6,450 nt of DNA from Candidatus Kapaibacterium sp. Lineage in GTDB: Bacteria; Bacteroidota; Ignavibacteria; Kapaibacteriales; UBA961. The stretch is taken from positions 1 through 6,450 of the forward strand of contig JALRFC010000110.1 in NCBI GenBank assembly GCA_023253875.1, in the 5' to 3' direction. Below the pieces are notes generated by a model. The model ran no database searches and was not told where the DNA came from. It saw only the letters and a list, made by a program, of their open reading frames with translations. Positions 1 to 6,118 of the stretch are shown here, in pieces (the stretch's first letter is position 1; the number at the start of each line of letters is the position of its first letter). The translations under genes were made by a program, and so were the position numbers.

Positions 1-1036
1 ATTCAATACAGCCATAACGGGTTATCAAGAAATCATGTCTGATCCAAGTTATACCGGTCAAATCATGACTTTTACCTATCCTCATATTGGAAATTATGGT
101 GTCAATCCCGAAGACTTTGAATCCGATTCTCTGAAAGTTGAGGGAGCTATTGTCAAGGAATATTCCCGGACATATTCCAATTGGAGAGCAACCGGCTCAT
201 TGCACGATTTGATGCAGGAACAAGGAAAAATTGGAATTCAGGGTATCGATACCAGACAATTGGTTCGCATCCTTCGCAGTGAAGGAGTCATGAGAGGCAT
301 TATTTCTGCCCAAGGGAAAGATGACCAAACATTGATACAAGAGGCTCGACAAGTTCCATCAATGGAAGGTCTTGATTTAACAATGGGCGTCACATGTGCT
401 TCCACGTACCGATATGAAGCCAAACAAGAGCCTTTGATGCAAGAACCACTCATACCCGTTCAAAAGAGATTTCGCATAGCAGCACTTGATTATGGAATCA
501 AAAGAAATATTCTTCGAAGATTGGCATCATATGGATGCGATATAACTGTCTTCCCCGCTCAATCCAAAGCAGATGAAATCCTAGCGATGAAACCGGATGG
601 TATTTTCTTGTCGAATGGACCCGGTGATCCATCTGCAACAGTTCATGCCATAGAAACAATAACTGAATTGATGAAGTCCGGTATTCCTACTTTTGGTATT
701 TGTCTTGGGCATCAATTATTGGGACTCGTATTTGGAGCAAAAACATATAAGCTTCGATTTGGTCATCGAGGCGGAAATCATCCCGTGAAAAATTTGATTT
801 CCGGTGAAATCGAAATCACTTCACAGAATCATGGTTTCGCAGTGGATCAAGAACAACTTCCAAATTGTCTTGAGGCTACTCATGTCAATTTGAATGACAA
901 TACATTATCAGGAATCAGACATCGAGAATTGCCTGTTTTTTCTGTACAATATCATCCGGAAGCCGCTCCCGGACCGCATGATTCAGACTATCTCTTCAAA
1001 CAATTCATTGAGTTGATGTCAGCACATTCTGCTTGA
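1..1036 (+). CDS. carA: Carbamoyl-phosphate synthase small (glutaminase) subunit, 5'-truncated by window edge
   Basis: CarA hydrolyses glutamine and passes ammonia to CarB, giving carbamoyl phosphate for pyrimidine and arginine synthesis in the cytoplasm. The reading frame is already open at base 2, where it reads FNTAITGYQEIMSDPSY, the conserved family N-terminal segment. The ATG at 35 is therefore an internal methionine, and roughly the first 30 residues lie outside the window. Numbering from that Met, the N-terminal CarA domain covers about residues 1-140. The class I glutamine amidotransferase domain follows, with LSNGPGDPSA, the nucleophile Cys223 in FGICLGHQLLG, FGHRGGNHPVK, SQNHGFAVD, and the His307/Glu309 pair in QYHPEAAPGPHDSDYLF. 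All catalytic residues are present, so the enzyme should be active. The gene ends 18 bases before the next one, which suggests co-transcription. carB is not downstream and must lie upstream or elsewhere. Identity is very secure. Confidence 0.97.
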   Translation, partial: FNTAITGYQEIMSDPSYTGQIMTFTYPHIGNYGVNPEDFESDSLKVEGAIVKEYSRTYSNWRATGSLHDLMQEQGKIGIQGIDTRQLVRILRSEGVMRGIISAQGKDDQTLIQEARQVPSMEGLDLTMGVTCASTYRYEAKQEPLMQEPLIPVQKRFRIAALDYGIKRNILRRLASYGCDITVFPAQSKADEILAMKPDGIFLSNGPGDPSATVHAIETITELMKSGIPTFGICLGHQLLGLVFGAKTYKLRFGHRGGNHPVKNLISGEIEITSQNHGFAVDQEQLPNCLEATHVNLNDNTLSGIRHRELPVFSVQYHPEAAPGPHDSDYLFKQFIELMSAHSA

Positions 1037-1054
1037 TCATCATGGGACGATATT

Positions 1055-1840
1055 ATGACTTATGAAACCATACTCACAGATTTGACTACCGGCATCTATA
1101 CAATCACACTCAATAGACCGGATTCATATAATGCATGCAATGAGCAACTCACCAATGAATTGCAATCTGCATTTCAATTTGCTCATGATAATGATGAAGT
1201 ACGTTGCGTGGTTCTTACAGGAGCTGGAAAAGCATTTTGTTCCGGCCAGGACTTGAAAGATGCTCCAAGCGGTGGCGGAAAACGCTCATTGAAAGATTCT
1301 CTCGAACGCAGATATAATCCGATCATCCGACTCATTACGAGTTTACCGAAACCTGTCATTGCAGGAATCAATGGTGTTGCTGCCGGTGCAGGACTTTCAC
1401 TTGCTTTGGCATGTGATGTGCGCATCATGAATGCATCCGCAAAATTGGTTGAGGCATTTATTGGTATCGCCTTAATACCTGATTCAGGTGCAACATTCTT
1501 CTACACAAAAATGCTCGGTTATGCGAAAGCTTTTGAATTTGCAACTTTGAATAAACCAATTGCAGCCGATGAAGCCTTGTCTCTTGGGATGGTGAATCAA
1601 GTATTGCATCCCGGTGCATTTGCCGAGGGATTACAAGCAATGGCGAAAAAATATGCTGAAGGTCCAACCCAAAGCTATGGTTATGTGAAATTACTTCTTC
1701 AAAATGCTCAGTCTACCACACTCGAACATATGCTGGAACTCGAAGCAGAGTATCAGCAGTTGGCGGGAGAATCACATGATTATACTGAAGGTGTTACAGC
1801 ATTTATCGAGAAAAGAGCACCCGAATTTCTTGGTCATTAA
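1055..1840 (+). CDS. Enoyl-CoA hydratase/isomerase family protein, PaaG-like
   Basis: This is a complete 261-residue crotonase-fold protein, the usual length for the family. It should act in the cytoplasm on a CoA thioester, either hydrating an enoyl-CoA or isomerising a double bond. Visible motifs are TITLNRPDSYNA near the N-terminus, FCSGQDL (residues 61-67) and NGVAAGAGLSLALACD (106-121), which together form the CoA and oxyanion-hole region, and LIPDSGATFF with Asp143. From memory, the RYNPIIRLITSLPKPVIA segment and the C-terminal YQQLAGES-DYTEGVTAFIEKRAP-F-G pattern resemble PaaG, the 1,2-epoxyphenylacetyl-CoA isomerase, whose catalytic Asp matches Asp143. No other phenylacetate genes are visible, so the substrate is unproven, and a general fatty-acid or 2,3-dehydroadipyl-CoA role is possible. 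The Shine-Dalgarno is weak (GGGA at 1044-1047). It lies 18 bases after carA and 21 before the phosphofructokinase gene. Confidence 0.9.
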   Translation: MTYETILTDLTTGIYTITLNRPDSYNACNEQLTNELQSAFQFAHDNDEVRCVVLTGAGKAFCSGQDLKDAPSGGGKRSLKDSLERRYNPIIRLITSLPKPVIAGINGVAAGAGLSLALACDVRIMNASAKLVEAFIGIALIPDSGATFFYTKMLGYAKAFEFATLNKPIAADEALSLGMVNQVLHPGAFAEGLQAMAKKYAEGPTQSYGYVKLLLQNAQSTTLEHMLELEAEYQQLAGESHDYTEGVTAFIEKRAPEFLGH

Positions 1841-1861
1841 TATTACAAACAGGAAGAATCA

Positions 1862-2869
1862 ATGAAATTTGCAGTCCTAACCGGTGGTGGAGATAGCTCA
1901 GGCATGAATGCATTTGTTCGTGCAATTGTTCGATCCGCACTCAATATCAGAACTGAAACTTCGATTTGGGGTGTACTCGATGGTTGGAAAGGATTGATTT
2001 ACAATGATTTCCGACAATTGGACAAAGGATCTGTAGCTGGAATAGCTTCAGCTGGTGGGACAATTCTCGGTACCGTGCGTGTTCCGGAGCTTGCCACCGA
2101 TCCAATTTTGCAAGAAAGTGCAGCAAGAAATCTTCACGACAATCGAATAGATTATTTGTTTGTCTGCGGTGGAAATGGAAGTATCAAAGCAGCACATGCA
2201 ATCAATACTTTGATAAAGGCAGATAATATCAAAACAAAGATTCTATGCGCTCCCGGCTCAATAGATAATGATGTATGCAATTCATTTGGCTCTTCAATTG
2301 GTTTTTACAGCGCATTGGACAAAAGCCATGAAATGCTTGAATGGATTAAAGATACAGCATCTTCACATCGAAGAGTCTATTTGATTAAATCCATGGGAAG
2401 AGATTCAGCATATCTGGCCTTTTATTCAGGTATAGCAGCAGGCGCTGAATATGTCATTTGTCCGGGCGAACATGTTGATTATGATTATCTCGCGACAATG
2501 ATTGAAGAACGTGATCGAGATACTCGTATCATCGTTGCTGAAGGATTTGAACAAGATTTACATACGATCCGTAAAACGCTAGAAGATATCTTCAAAAAAA
2601 GGAATGTCATTCATGAAATTCGCACAGTCGACATGAGTTATTTTCAAAGAGGTGGAAAAGCCGCTGTTGCCGATATCATTCGCGCAAGTTGGGTTGCATA
2701 TCGAATGGTCAAAGATGCGTATGCAAAAGCAGATAGCGGATTTTATACTGCATTCTATACAGGGCATGCTCCAATGCCCATTCCTCTTGATATTGCGGCC
2801 GATGATAGCCGTACCAATCATGTTGGAATACCCAATGAAATCATCGACTTTGCTATCGCACTTCGCTGA
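1862..2869 (+). CDS. 6-phosphofructokinase family protein with altered GGDGS motif
   Basis: This is a 335-residue PFKA-family protein, slightly longer than the roughly 320-residue E. coli enzyme. The family phosphorylates fructose 6-phosphate to fructose 1,6-bisphosphate, a committed step of glycolysis in the cytoplasm. Motifs in order are GGGDSSGMNA (residues 8-17), GGTILGTVRVPE with Arg73, CGGNGS (102-107), PGSIDND (131-137) with the likely catalytic base Asp135, SMGRDS with Arg180, VAEGF, and QRGG. Gly106 and Gly132 sit where ATP-dependent enzymes carry glycine and pyrophosphate-dependent ones carry Asp and Lys, so ATP is the likelier donor. The oddities are Asn105 in place of the near-invariant Asp of GGDGS, which contributes to the Mg-nucleotide site, and Ser133 in place of Thr in TIDND. 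The other catalytic positions are kept, so activity is probable but possibly altered. AGGAAG at 1851-1856 supports this start. Confidence 0.9.
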   Translation: MKFAVLTGGGDSSGMNAFVRAIVRSALNIRTETSIWGVLDGWKGLIYNDFRQLDKGSVAGIASAGGTILGTVRVPELATDPILQESAARNLHDNRIDYLFVCGGNGSIKAAHAINTLIKADNIKTKILCAPGSIDNDVCNSFGSSIGFYSALDKSHEMLEWIKDTASSHRRVYLIKSMGRDSAYLAFYSGIAAGAEYVICPGEHVDYDYLATMIEERDRDTRIIVAEGFEQDLHTIRKTLEDIFKKRNVIHEIRTVDMSYFQRGGKAAVADIIRASWVAYRMVKDAYAKADSGFYTAFYTGHAPMPIPLDIAADDSRTNHVGIPNEIIDFAIALR

Positions 2870-2942
2870 TATAGTTCATTTTGCACTTACTCTCGTAATC
2901 TCTGCGTCAATGACCTTCAACATTGTCGCATAAGGAATACAC

Positions 2943-4325
2943 ATGGAATCATTGAATTCGCTCATTCAGTTCATAAAGGTTATCGTCATTATCGTAACTG
3001 TTCATGAACTTGGACATTTTCTCATTGCAAGAGCAACAGGCATGCGGGCTGAAATCTTTGCCATAGGCATGGGCATGAGATTATTTGGTTGGAATAAAAT
3101 TACAGGATTCACATTCGGAGAATTACCCGAAGATTGGGATGGTGGCGATCATACAGACTATCGCCTCTGTTTATTGCCAATTGGGGGATATGTGAAAATA
3201 TCCGGTATGATAGATGAAAGTTTCGACAAAGAACAAATGCAAAGTGAACCTAAACCCTATGAGTTTAGATCGAAAAATGCATGGAGCAAAGCTGCAGTAA
3301 TTAGTGCAGGCGTGATTTTTAACTTCATCTTTTCCTTTCTCTTATATTCGGGAATCACCTTTAGTGAAGGTAAAGATGTAAGCACAGTGACAACCATCGC
3401 TACCGTTCAAAAAGGCTCTGTGATGGAAAAAGCTGGCTTACAATCAGGTGATAAGATCTATAGTATCAATGCAAAACCAGTCTATACCTGGGAAGATGTC
3501 ACAAAAGCACTGACCCTTGACAATTTTGGAGAAAATCGAACTATCACCATTCAAAGAAATGGAATGAAGCTCAATCTCACAGCAGATGGCAAAGCTTTGG
3601 TTGAATCATTGACACAAAAGAAAGGTATCGGCATTGCGCCTGATGGCATCAGAGTCATCATTGCTGCAGTTGAATCAATCATGCCGGCTGAAAAAGCAGG
3701 TATGAAAACCGGCGACACGATACTTACCATTAATGGAAACCCAATACTTGGCGCTGAAGATTTTGTGGAATATGTCAAAAGCAATAGAGCAAAACCACTA
3801 TATGTGACATGGAAATCAGGATCAAAAGAGAAAAGTGATACGATCATTCCAATGTATGATGGCTCGACAAATAGATATAGAATCGGTGTTCAAACTTCCC
3901 AAGAATATATTGGGCCAACCAAGCATATTGATTTTTCATTGATAGAATCTGCAGGCTTGGGACTTGATCAAACAGTCATGAATGTGACGCTATTCTTCAA
4001 GACCATATCCGGAATTTTTCAAGGCACAATGTCGGTGTCAGAAACAATTGGTGGTCCAATTCAAATCGCTAAGATTGCAGGAAAACAAGCGGATCAGGGT
4101 TGGAATAGTTTTCTTCTACTCGTCGCCTCTTTATCTGTATCAATAGCAGTAATCAATATTCTTCCTTTGCCGGCACTTGATGGTGGACATCTCGTTTTCA
4201 TCATAATCGAGGGAATCACCGGTAAGGAAGTTCCAATCAAAATCAAGATGCTCGTTCAGCAAATAGGAGTTGCTTTGCTCCTGATTTTATTCTTGCTCAT
4301 AACAATCAATGATGTATTGAAATAA
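2943..4325 (+). CDS. rseP: RseP-type intramembrane site-2 zinc metalloprotease with two PDZ domains
   Basis: This 460-residue polytopic inner-membrane protease is of the M50/S2P family, which cleaves membrane-spanning segments of anti-sigma factors or clears signal peptides. The first membrane helix (about residues 5-30) contains the zinc-binding HELGH (21-25). GGYVKISGM follows after an acidic stretch rich in Asp and Glu (LPEDWDGGDHTDY). A second hydrophobic segment (AAVISAGVIFNFIFSFLLYSG) precedes PDZ1, at about 145-215 and centred on KGSVMEKAGLQSGDKI. PDZ2 spans about 237-295 and includes AEKAGMKTGDTILTINGNP. The third zinc ligand is Asp413 in NILPLPALDGGH, and a last helix lies near 437-457. 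The acidic insert and the length resemble Bacteroidota/Chlorobiota homologues. AAGGA at 2932-2936 supports the start. It lies 73 bases after the phosphofructokinase gene and is followed by a strong terminator, so it is probably the last gene of the unit. Its natural substrate cannot be inferred here. Confidence 0.95.
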   Translation: MESLNSLIQFIKVIVIIVTVHELGHFLIARATGMRAEIFAIGMGMRLFGWNKITGFTFGELPEDWDGGDHTDYRLCLLPIGGYVKISGMIDESFDKEQMQSEPKPYEFRSKNAWSKAAVISAGVIFNFIFSFLLYSGITFSEGKDVSTVTTIATVQKGSVMEKAGLQSGDKIYSINAKPVYTWEDVTKALTLDNFGENRTITIQRNGMKLNLTADGKALVESLTQKKGIGIAPDGIRVIIAAVESIMPAEKAGMKTGDTILTINGNPILGAEDFVEYVKSNRAKPLYVTWKSGSKEKSDTIIPMYDGSTNRYRIGVQTSQEYIGPTKHIDFSLIESAGLGLDQTVMNVTLFFKTISGIFQGTMSVSETIGGPIQIAKIAGKQADQGWNSFLLLVASLSVSIAVINILPLPALDGGHLVFIIIEGITGKEVPIKIKMLVQQIGVALLLILFLLITINDVLK

Positions 4326-4330
4326 TATGC

Positions 4331-4359
4331 AAAGACCGCCAATTGGCGGTCTTTTTTTT
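4331..4359 (+). terminator. Rho-independent terminator after rseP
   Basis: A perfect 10-base-pair stem (AAAGACCGCC at 4331-4340 with GGCGGTCTTT at 4345-4354) closes an AATT loop and runs into an uninterrupted T-tract (4352-4359). It begins five bases after the rseP stop. The opposite lat gene ends in the same place: its TAA stop (4360-4358) overlaps the T-tract. On the minus strand the hairpin is followed by only a short T run (TTTGCAT), so termination should be strong rightward and weaker leftward. The hairpin may therefore serve both convergent genes. Confidence 0.93.
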
Positions 4360-5698
4360 ATGCTGAATATTTGATTGCTTCATGTATGATGCTCAATCCT
4401 GCCTTCAATTCGTCTTCAGATAATGTGAGAGGCGGTCTGAATCGAACTGACTTTTCACCACATCCTAAGATGATAAGACCCGAATCATAGCAATGTCTTC
4501 TAAATGTATTTCGAGTTTCGGCATCCTTCAAATCAAATGCTGCAAATAATCCTCTTCCTCTGGCATTACTCATAATCTCAGGAAATTCTTCTGTATATGC
4601 ATTCAGCGAGGATAATAGCATATTCCCCATATTTCGAGCATTGTCCACAAGTTGCTCTTCTTCAATGATTTCAAGATACCTTGTAGCCCTTACCATATCT
4701 GTCAAACTTCCACCCCAAGTAGAATTGATGCGACTTGATACTTTAAACACATGATCAGGAATATCATCAATTCGATTTGTGGCTACGACACCACAAACTT
4801 GCATCTTCTTGCCAAAAGCCATGATATCAGGTGTAACTCCCAATTGTTCATGTACCCACATGGAACCGGTAAGACCTACGCCTGTTTGTACTTCATCAAA
4901 AATCAATAAAGCTTCTTGTTCATCAGCAATCTGCCTTAATGCATGCAAAAATTCAGGTCGGAAATGATTGTCTCCACCCTCCCCTTGAATTGGTTCAATG
5001 ATGATAGCGGCAATATCATCTTTATGCTCATGAAATGCTTTTTGTATCTGAGCAATGGATTCTTCTTCTGCTTTGAGCACATATTCGAGATTTTGTCCGG
5101 ACATAGGGAATATCATTTTAGGATTCAATACCCTCGGCCATGGGAATTTCGGATATAAAGCTGTTTTGGTTGGATCGGTATTGGTCAATGACATTGTATA
5201 ACCGGACCTACCGTGAAATGCCTCTCGAAAATGAAGTATTTGATGTCCTTTTTCTTCTGTATATCCTTTTAAAAAATTCTTTTTTACTTTCCAATCCATA
5301 GCAATTTTCAAAGCATTTTCGATAGCCATTGCTCCTCCCTCAATGAAGAAGCTATAGGTAAATGCAGATGGAACTGCAATTTCAAAAAAGGTCTTAACGA
5401 AACTTGCCATTGATTCCGAATACAAATCAGAATTGGATGGCTTATTTACTGATATTTTCCCCAAATAATCAATAAACCCGGGCTCAAGCATCTTGGGGTG
5501 ATTTTGACCAATGGGAGTTGAAGCAAAACAAGTAAAGAAATCTAGATATTCTCTTCCCGTTTTGGCATCTTTCAAGTATGTGCCATGACTGCCCGTTTCA
5601 TCGTACACGATCTCAAAGCCATCGGCTAAGATATATTTACCCAATTCTTGTAATACATCGCTTGCCTGAACGGCATATTTTGGAGTATATAATGACAT
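4358..5698 (-). CDS. lat: L-lysine 6-transaminase (lysine epsilon-aminotransferase)
   Basis: This 446-residue, class III (fold type I) PLP-dependent aminotransferase is predicted to move the epsilon-amino group of L-lysine to 2-oxoglutarate. The product is 2-aminoadipate 6-semialdehyde, which cyclises to piperideine-6-carboxylate. Visible features are FFIEGGAMAIENALKIAMDWK, AFHGRSGYTMSLTNTDPTKT, IEPIQGEGGDNHFRPEF, IFDEVQTG with PLP-contacting Asp268, AFGKKMQVCG with the Schiff-base Lys297, and VRFRPPLT near the C-terminus. By my alignment from memory, Lys297 and Glu240 match Lys300 and the switch residue Glu243 of the M. tuberculosis enzyme Rv3290c, a constant offset of three. The start is supported by GAGAGGA on the minus strand (5713-5707), eight bases before ATG. 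The gene stands alone, convergent to rseP and divergent from the gene at 6119. The next enzyme of lysine catabolism, a semialdehyde dehydrogenase, is not visible here. Confidence 0.95.
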   Translation of the reverse strand: MSLYTPKYAVQASDVLQELGKYILADGFEIVYDETGSHGTYLKDAKTGREYLDFFTCFASTPIGQNHPKMLEPGFIDYLGKISVNKPSNSDLYSESMASFVKTFFEIAVPSAFTYSFFIEGGAMAIENALKIAMDWKVKKNFLKGYTEEKGHQILHFREAFHGRSGYTMSLTNTDPTKTALYPKFPWPRVLNPKMIFPMSGQNLEYVLKAEEESIAQIQKAFHEHKDDIAAIIIEPIQGEGGDNHFRPEFLHALRQIADEQEALLIFDEVQTGVGLTGSMWVHEQLGVTPDIMAFGKKMQVCGVVATNRIDDIPDHVFKVSSRINSTWGGSLTDMVRATRYLEIIEEEQLVDNARNMGNMLLSSLNAYTEEFPEIMSNARGRGLFAAFDLKDAETRNTFRRHCYDSGLIILGCGEKSVRFRPPLTLSEDELKAGLSIIHEAIKYSA

Positions 5699-5743
5699 TA
5701 AATATTTCCTCTCAATGTTGGTAAGGATTTGGTATGATTTTTT

Positions 5744-5758
5744 GTCTTAAAATAAGAC
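5744..5758. promoter_or_regulatory. Perfect inverted repeat upstream of lat, candidate operator
   Basis: GTCTTA (5744-5749) and TAAGAC (5753-5758) are perfect 6-base arms around AAA. The site lies 46-60 bases upstream of the lat start codon, a plausible operator position for its leftward promoter. Two weaker inverted repeats follow directly: TGGAATA/TACTCCA (5761-5780, one mismatch) and TTTGA/TCAAA (5781-5795). No clear sigma70 boxes for lat were found, so the role is inferred from position only. Confidence 0.35.
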
Positions 5759-5870
5759 GATGGAATACACAAATACTCCATTTGAACAACTCAAAAAAGG
5801 GGATGTTCAGAGGGGGACAATAGAGGAAAGCAGTACCATTGCAAGTAAAGCATCGCGCAATGCAAAACAT

Positions 5871-5894
5871 GATTCAAAGGAATTCCCTCGAATC
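5871..5894. promoter_or_regulatory. 24-base imperfect palindrome, candidate protein-binding site
   Basis: The half-site GATTCAAAGGAA (5871-5882) and the reverse complement of 5883-5894 (GATTCGAGGGAA) match at 10 of 12 positions, with no spacer between them. The lack of a loop argues for a DNA-binding dimer site rather than an RNA hairpin. It is roughly central between the two divergent genes. The binding protein is unknown, and a chance palindrome of this quality cannot be excluded. Confidence 0.3.
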
Positions 5895-5995
5895 GTGCCG
5901 CCTTCGGAGAGCAATGCATGCGCTGAAAGTGTTTTGTTTCTCATGTGTGCAAATTACAGATATGCTATTCCTCCACCAAAAATCGAATTATTGCC

Positions 5996-6015
5996 GTTAT
6001 TTCTTTGTGAATAAC
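5996..6015. repeat. Spaced inverted repeat GTTATT-N8-AATAAC
   Basis: Perfect 6-base arms GTTATT (5996-6001) and AATAAC (6010-6015) flank eight bases. The site lies about 45 bases upstream of the proposed -35 box of the gene at 6119, where an activator might bind. AT-rich DNA gives such repeats by chance fairly often, so support is weak. Confidence 0.25.
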
Positions 6016-6054
6016 TTTGGAAAAAGTGTTTTTGGTGCGTATTTTGCATGCCAT

Positions 6055-6069
6055 TTAATTGTCAATTAA
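6055..6069. promoter_or_regulatory. 15-base palindrome overlapping the -35 box, candidate operator
   Basis: TTAATTG (6055-6061) and CAATTAA (6063-6069) are perfect 7-base arms around a single T. The palindrome covers the proposed -35 hexamer TTGTCA (6059-6064), so a bound dimer would block RNA polymerase. AT-rich palindromes of this sort are typical of MarR-like and related repressors. No regulator gene is visible in the window, so the identity of any binder is open. Confidence 0.45.
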
Positions 6070-6086
6070 TTAATGAAATATATTAT
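6059..6086 (+). promoter_or_regulatory. Sigma70-like promoter for the gene at 6119
   Basis: A -35 hexamer TTGTCA (6059-6064, five of six to consensus) and a -10 hexamer TATTAT (6081-6086, five of six) are separated by 16 bases in an AT-rich setting. Transcription would begin near 6093, giving a leader of about 25 bases that holds the Shine-Dalgarno GAGAGGAG. If the host belongs to Bacteroidota proper, whose main sigma factor prefers different boxes, this reading would be weaker. Confidence 0.5.
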
Positions 6087-6118
6087 TCCTTTTACTGTAT
6101 CCGAGAGGAGCCTTTGCT

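Larger units (their letters stand above)
5699..6118. other. Divergent intergenic region without a convincing gene
   Basis: This 420-base stretch separates lat (leftward) from the gene at 6119 (rightward). Short open frames exist on both strands, but none has a Shine-Dalgarno sequence at a proper distance or a recognisable product. It contains several inverted repeats, listed separately, a purine-rich stretch near 5796-5830, a direct repeat of GCAATGCA (5857-5864 and 5911-5918), and an AT-rich promoter region close to 6119. No tRNA, recognised riboswitch or known small-RNA consensus was identified by eye. It most likely holds the promoters and operators of both flanking genes and perhaps an unrecognised small RNA. 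Confidence 0.75.

Noticed and set aside
35..37. ATG at 35 as the true start of carA
   Set aside because: The frame is open upstream and encodes the conserved CarA segment FNTAITGYQEI, so this is an internal methionine of a gene cut by the window edge.
2652..2933. 93-codon plus-strand frame overlapping the end of the phosphofructokinase gene
   Set aside because: Most of it lies within a well-supported gene in another frame, it has no ribosome binding site, and its product is unlike any family.
2870..2942. Gap before rseP as a possible internal promoter or gene
   Set aside because: Only 73 bases, with no good -35/-10 pair and no hairpin. It shows nothing beyond the rseP Shine-Dalgarno sequence.
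5820..5830. AGAGGAAAG resembling the start of the RNase P RNA conserved region I
   Set aside because: The bases that should follow (GTCCGGGC) and the other conserved RNase P elements are absent, and the interval is too short for the complete RNA.
5896..5906. CCG-CCTT-CGG mini-hairpin as a terminator
   Set aside because: The stem is only three base pairs and no T-tract follows on either strand.
5807..5944. 45-codon minus-strand frame starting MRNKTLSAH with a hydrophobic C-terminal end
   Set aside because: The start at 5944 has no ribosome binding site at a proper distance, the only GGAGG-like stretch is about 30 bases upstream, and nothing is recognised in the product. A small membrane peptide cannot be fully excluded.
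5760..6014. 84-codon plus-strand open frame in the intergenic region, and an overlapping 76-codon frame from 5839
   Set aside because: Neither has a Shine-Dalgarno sequence, the translations resemble no protein and have an odd composition, and the 84-codon frame starts directly beside the candidate lat operator. Most likely chance frames.
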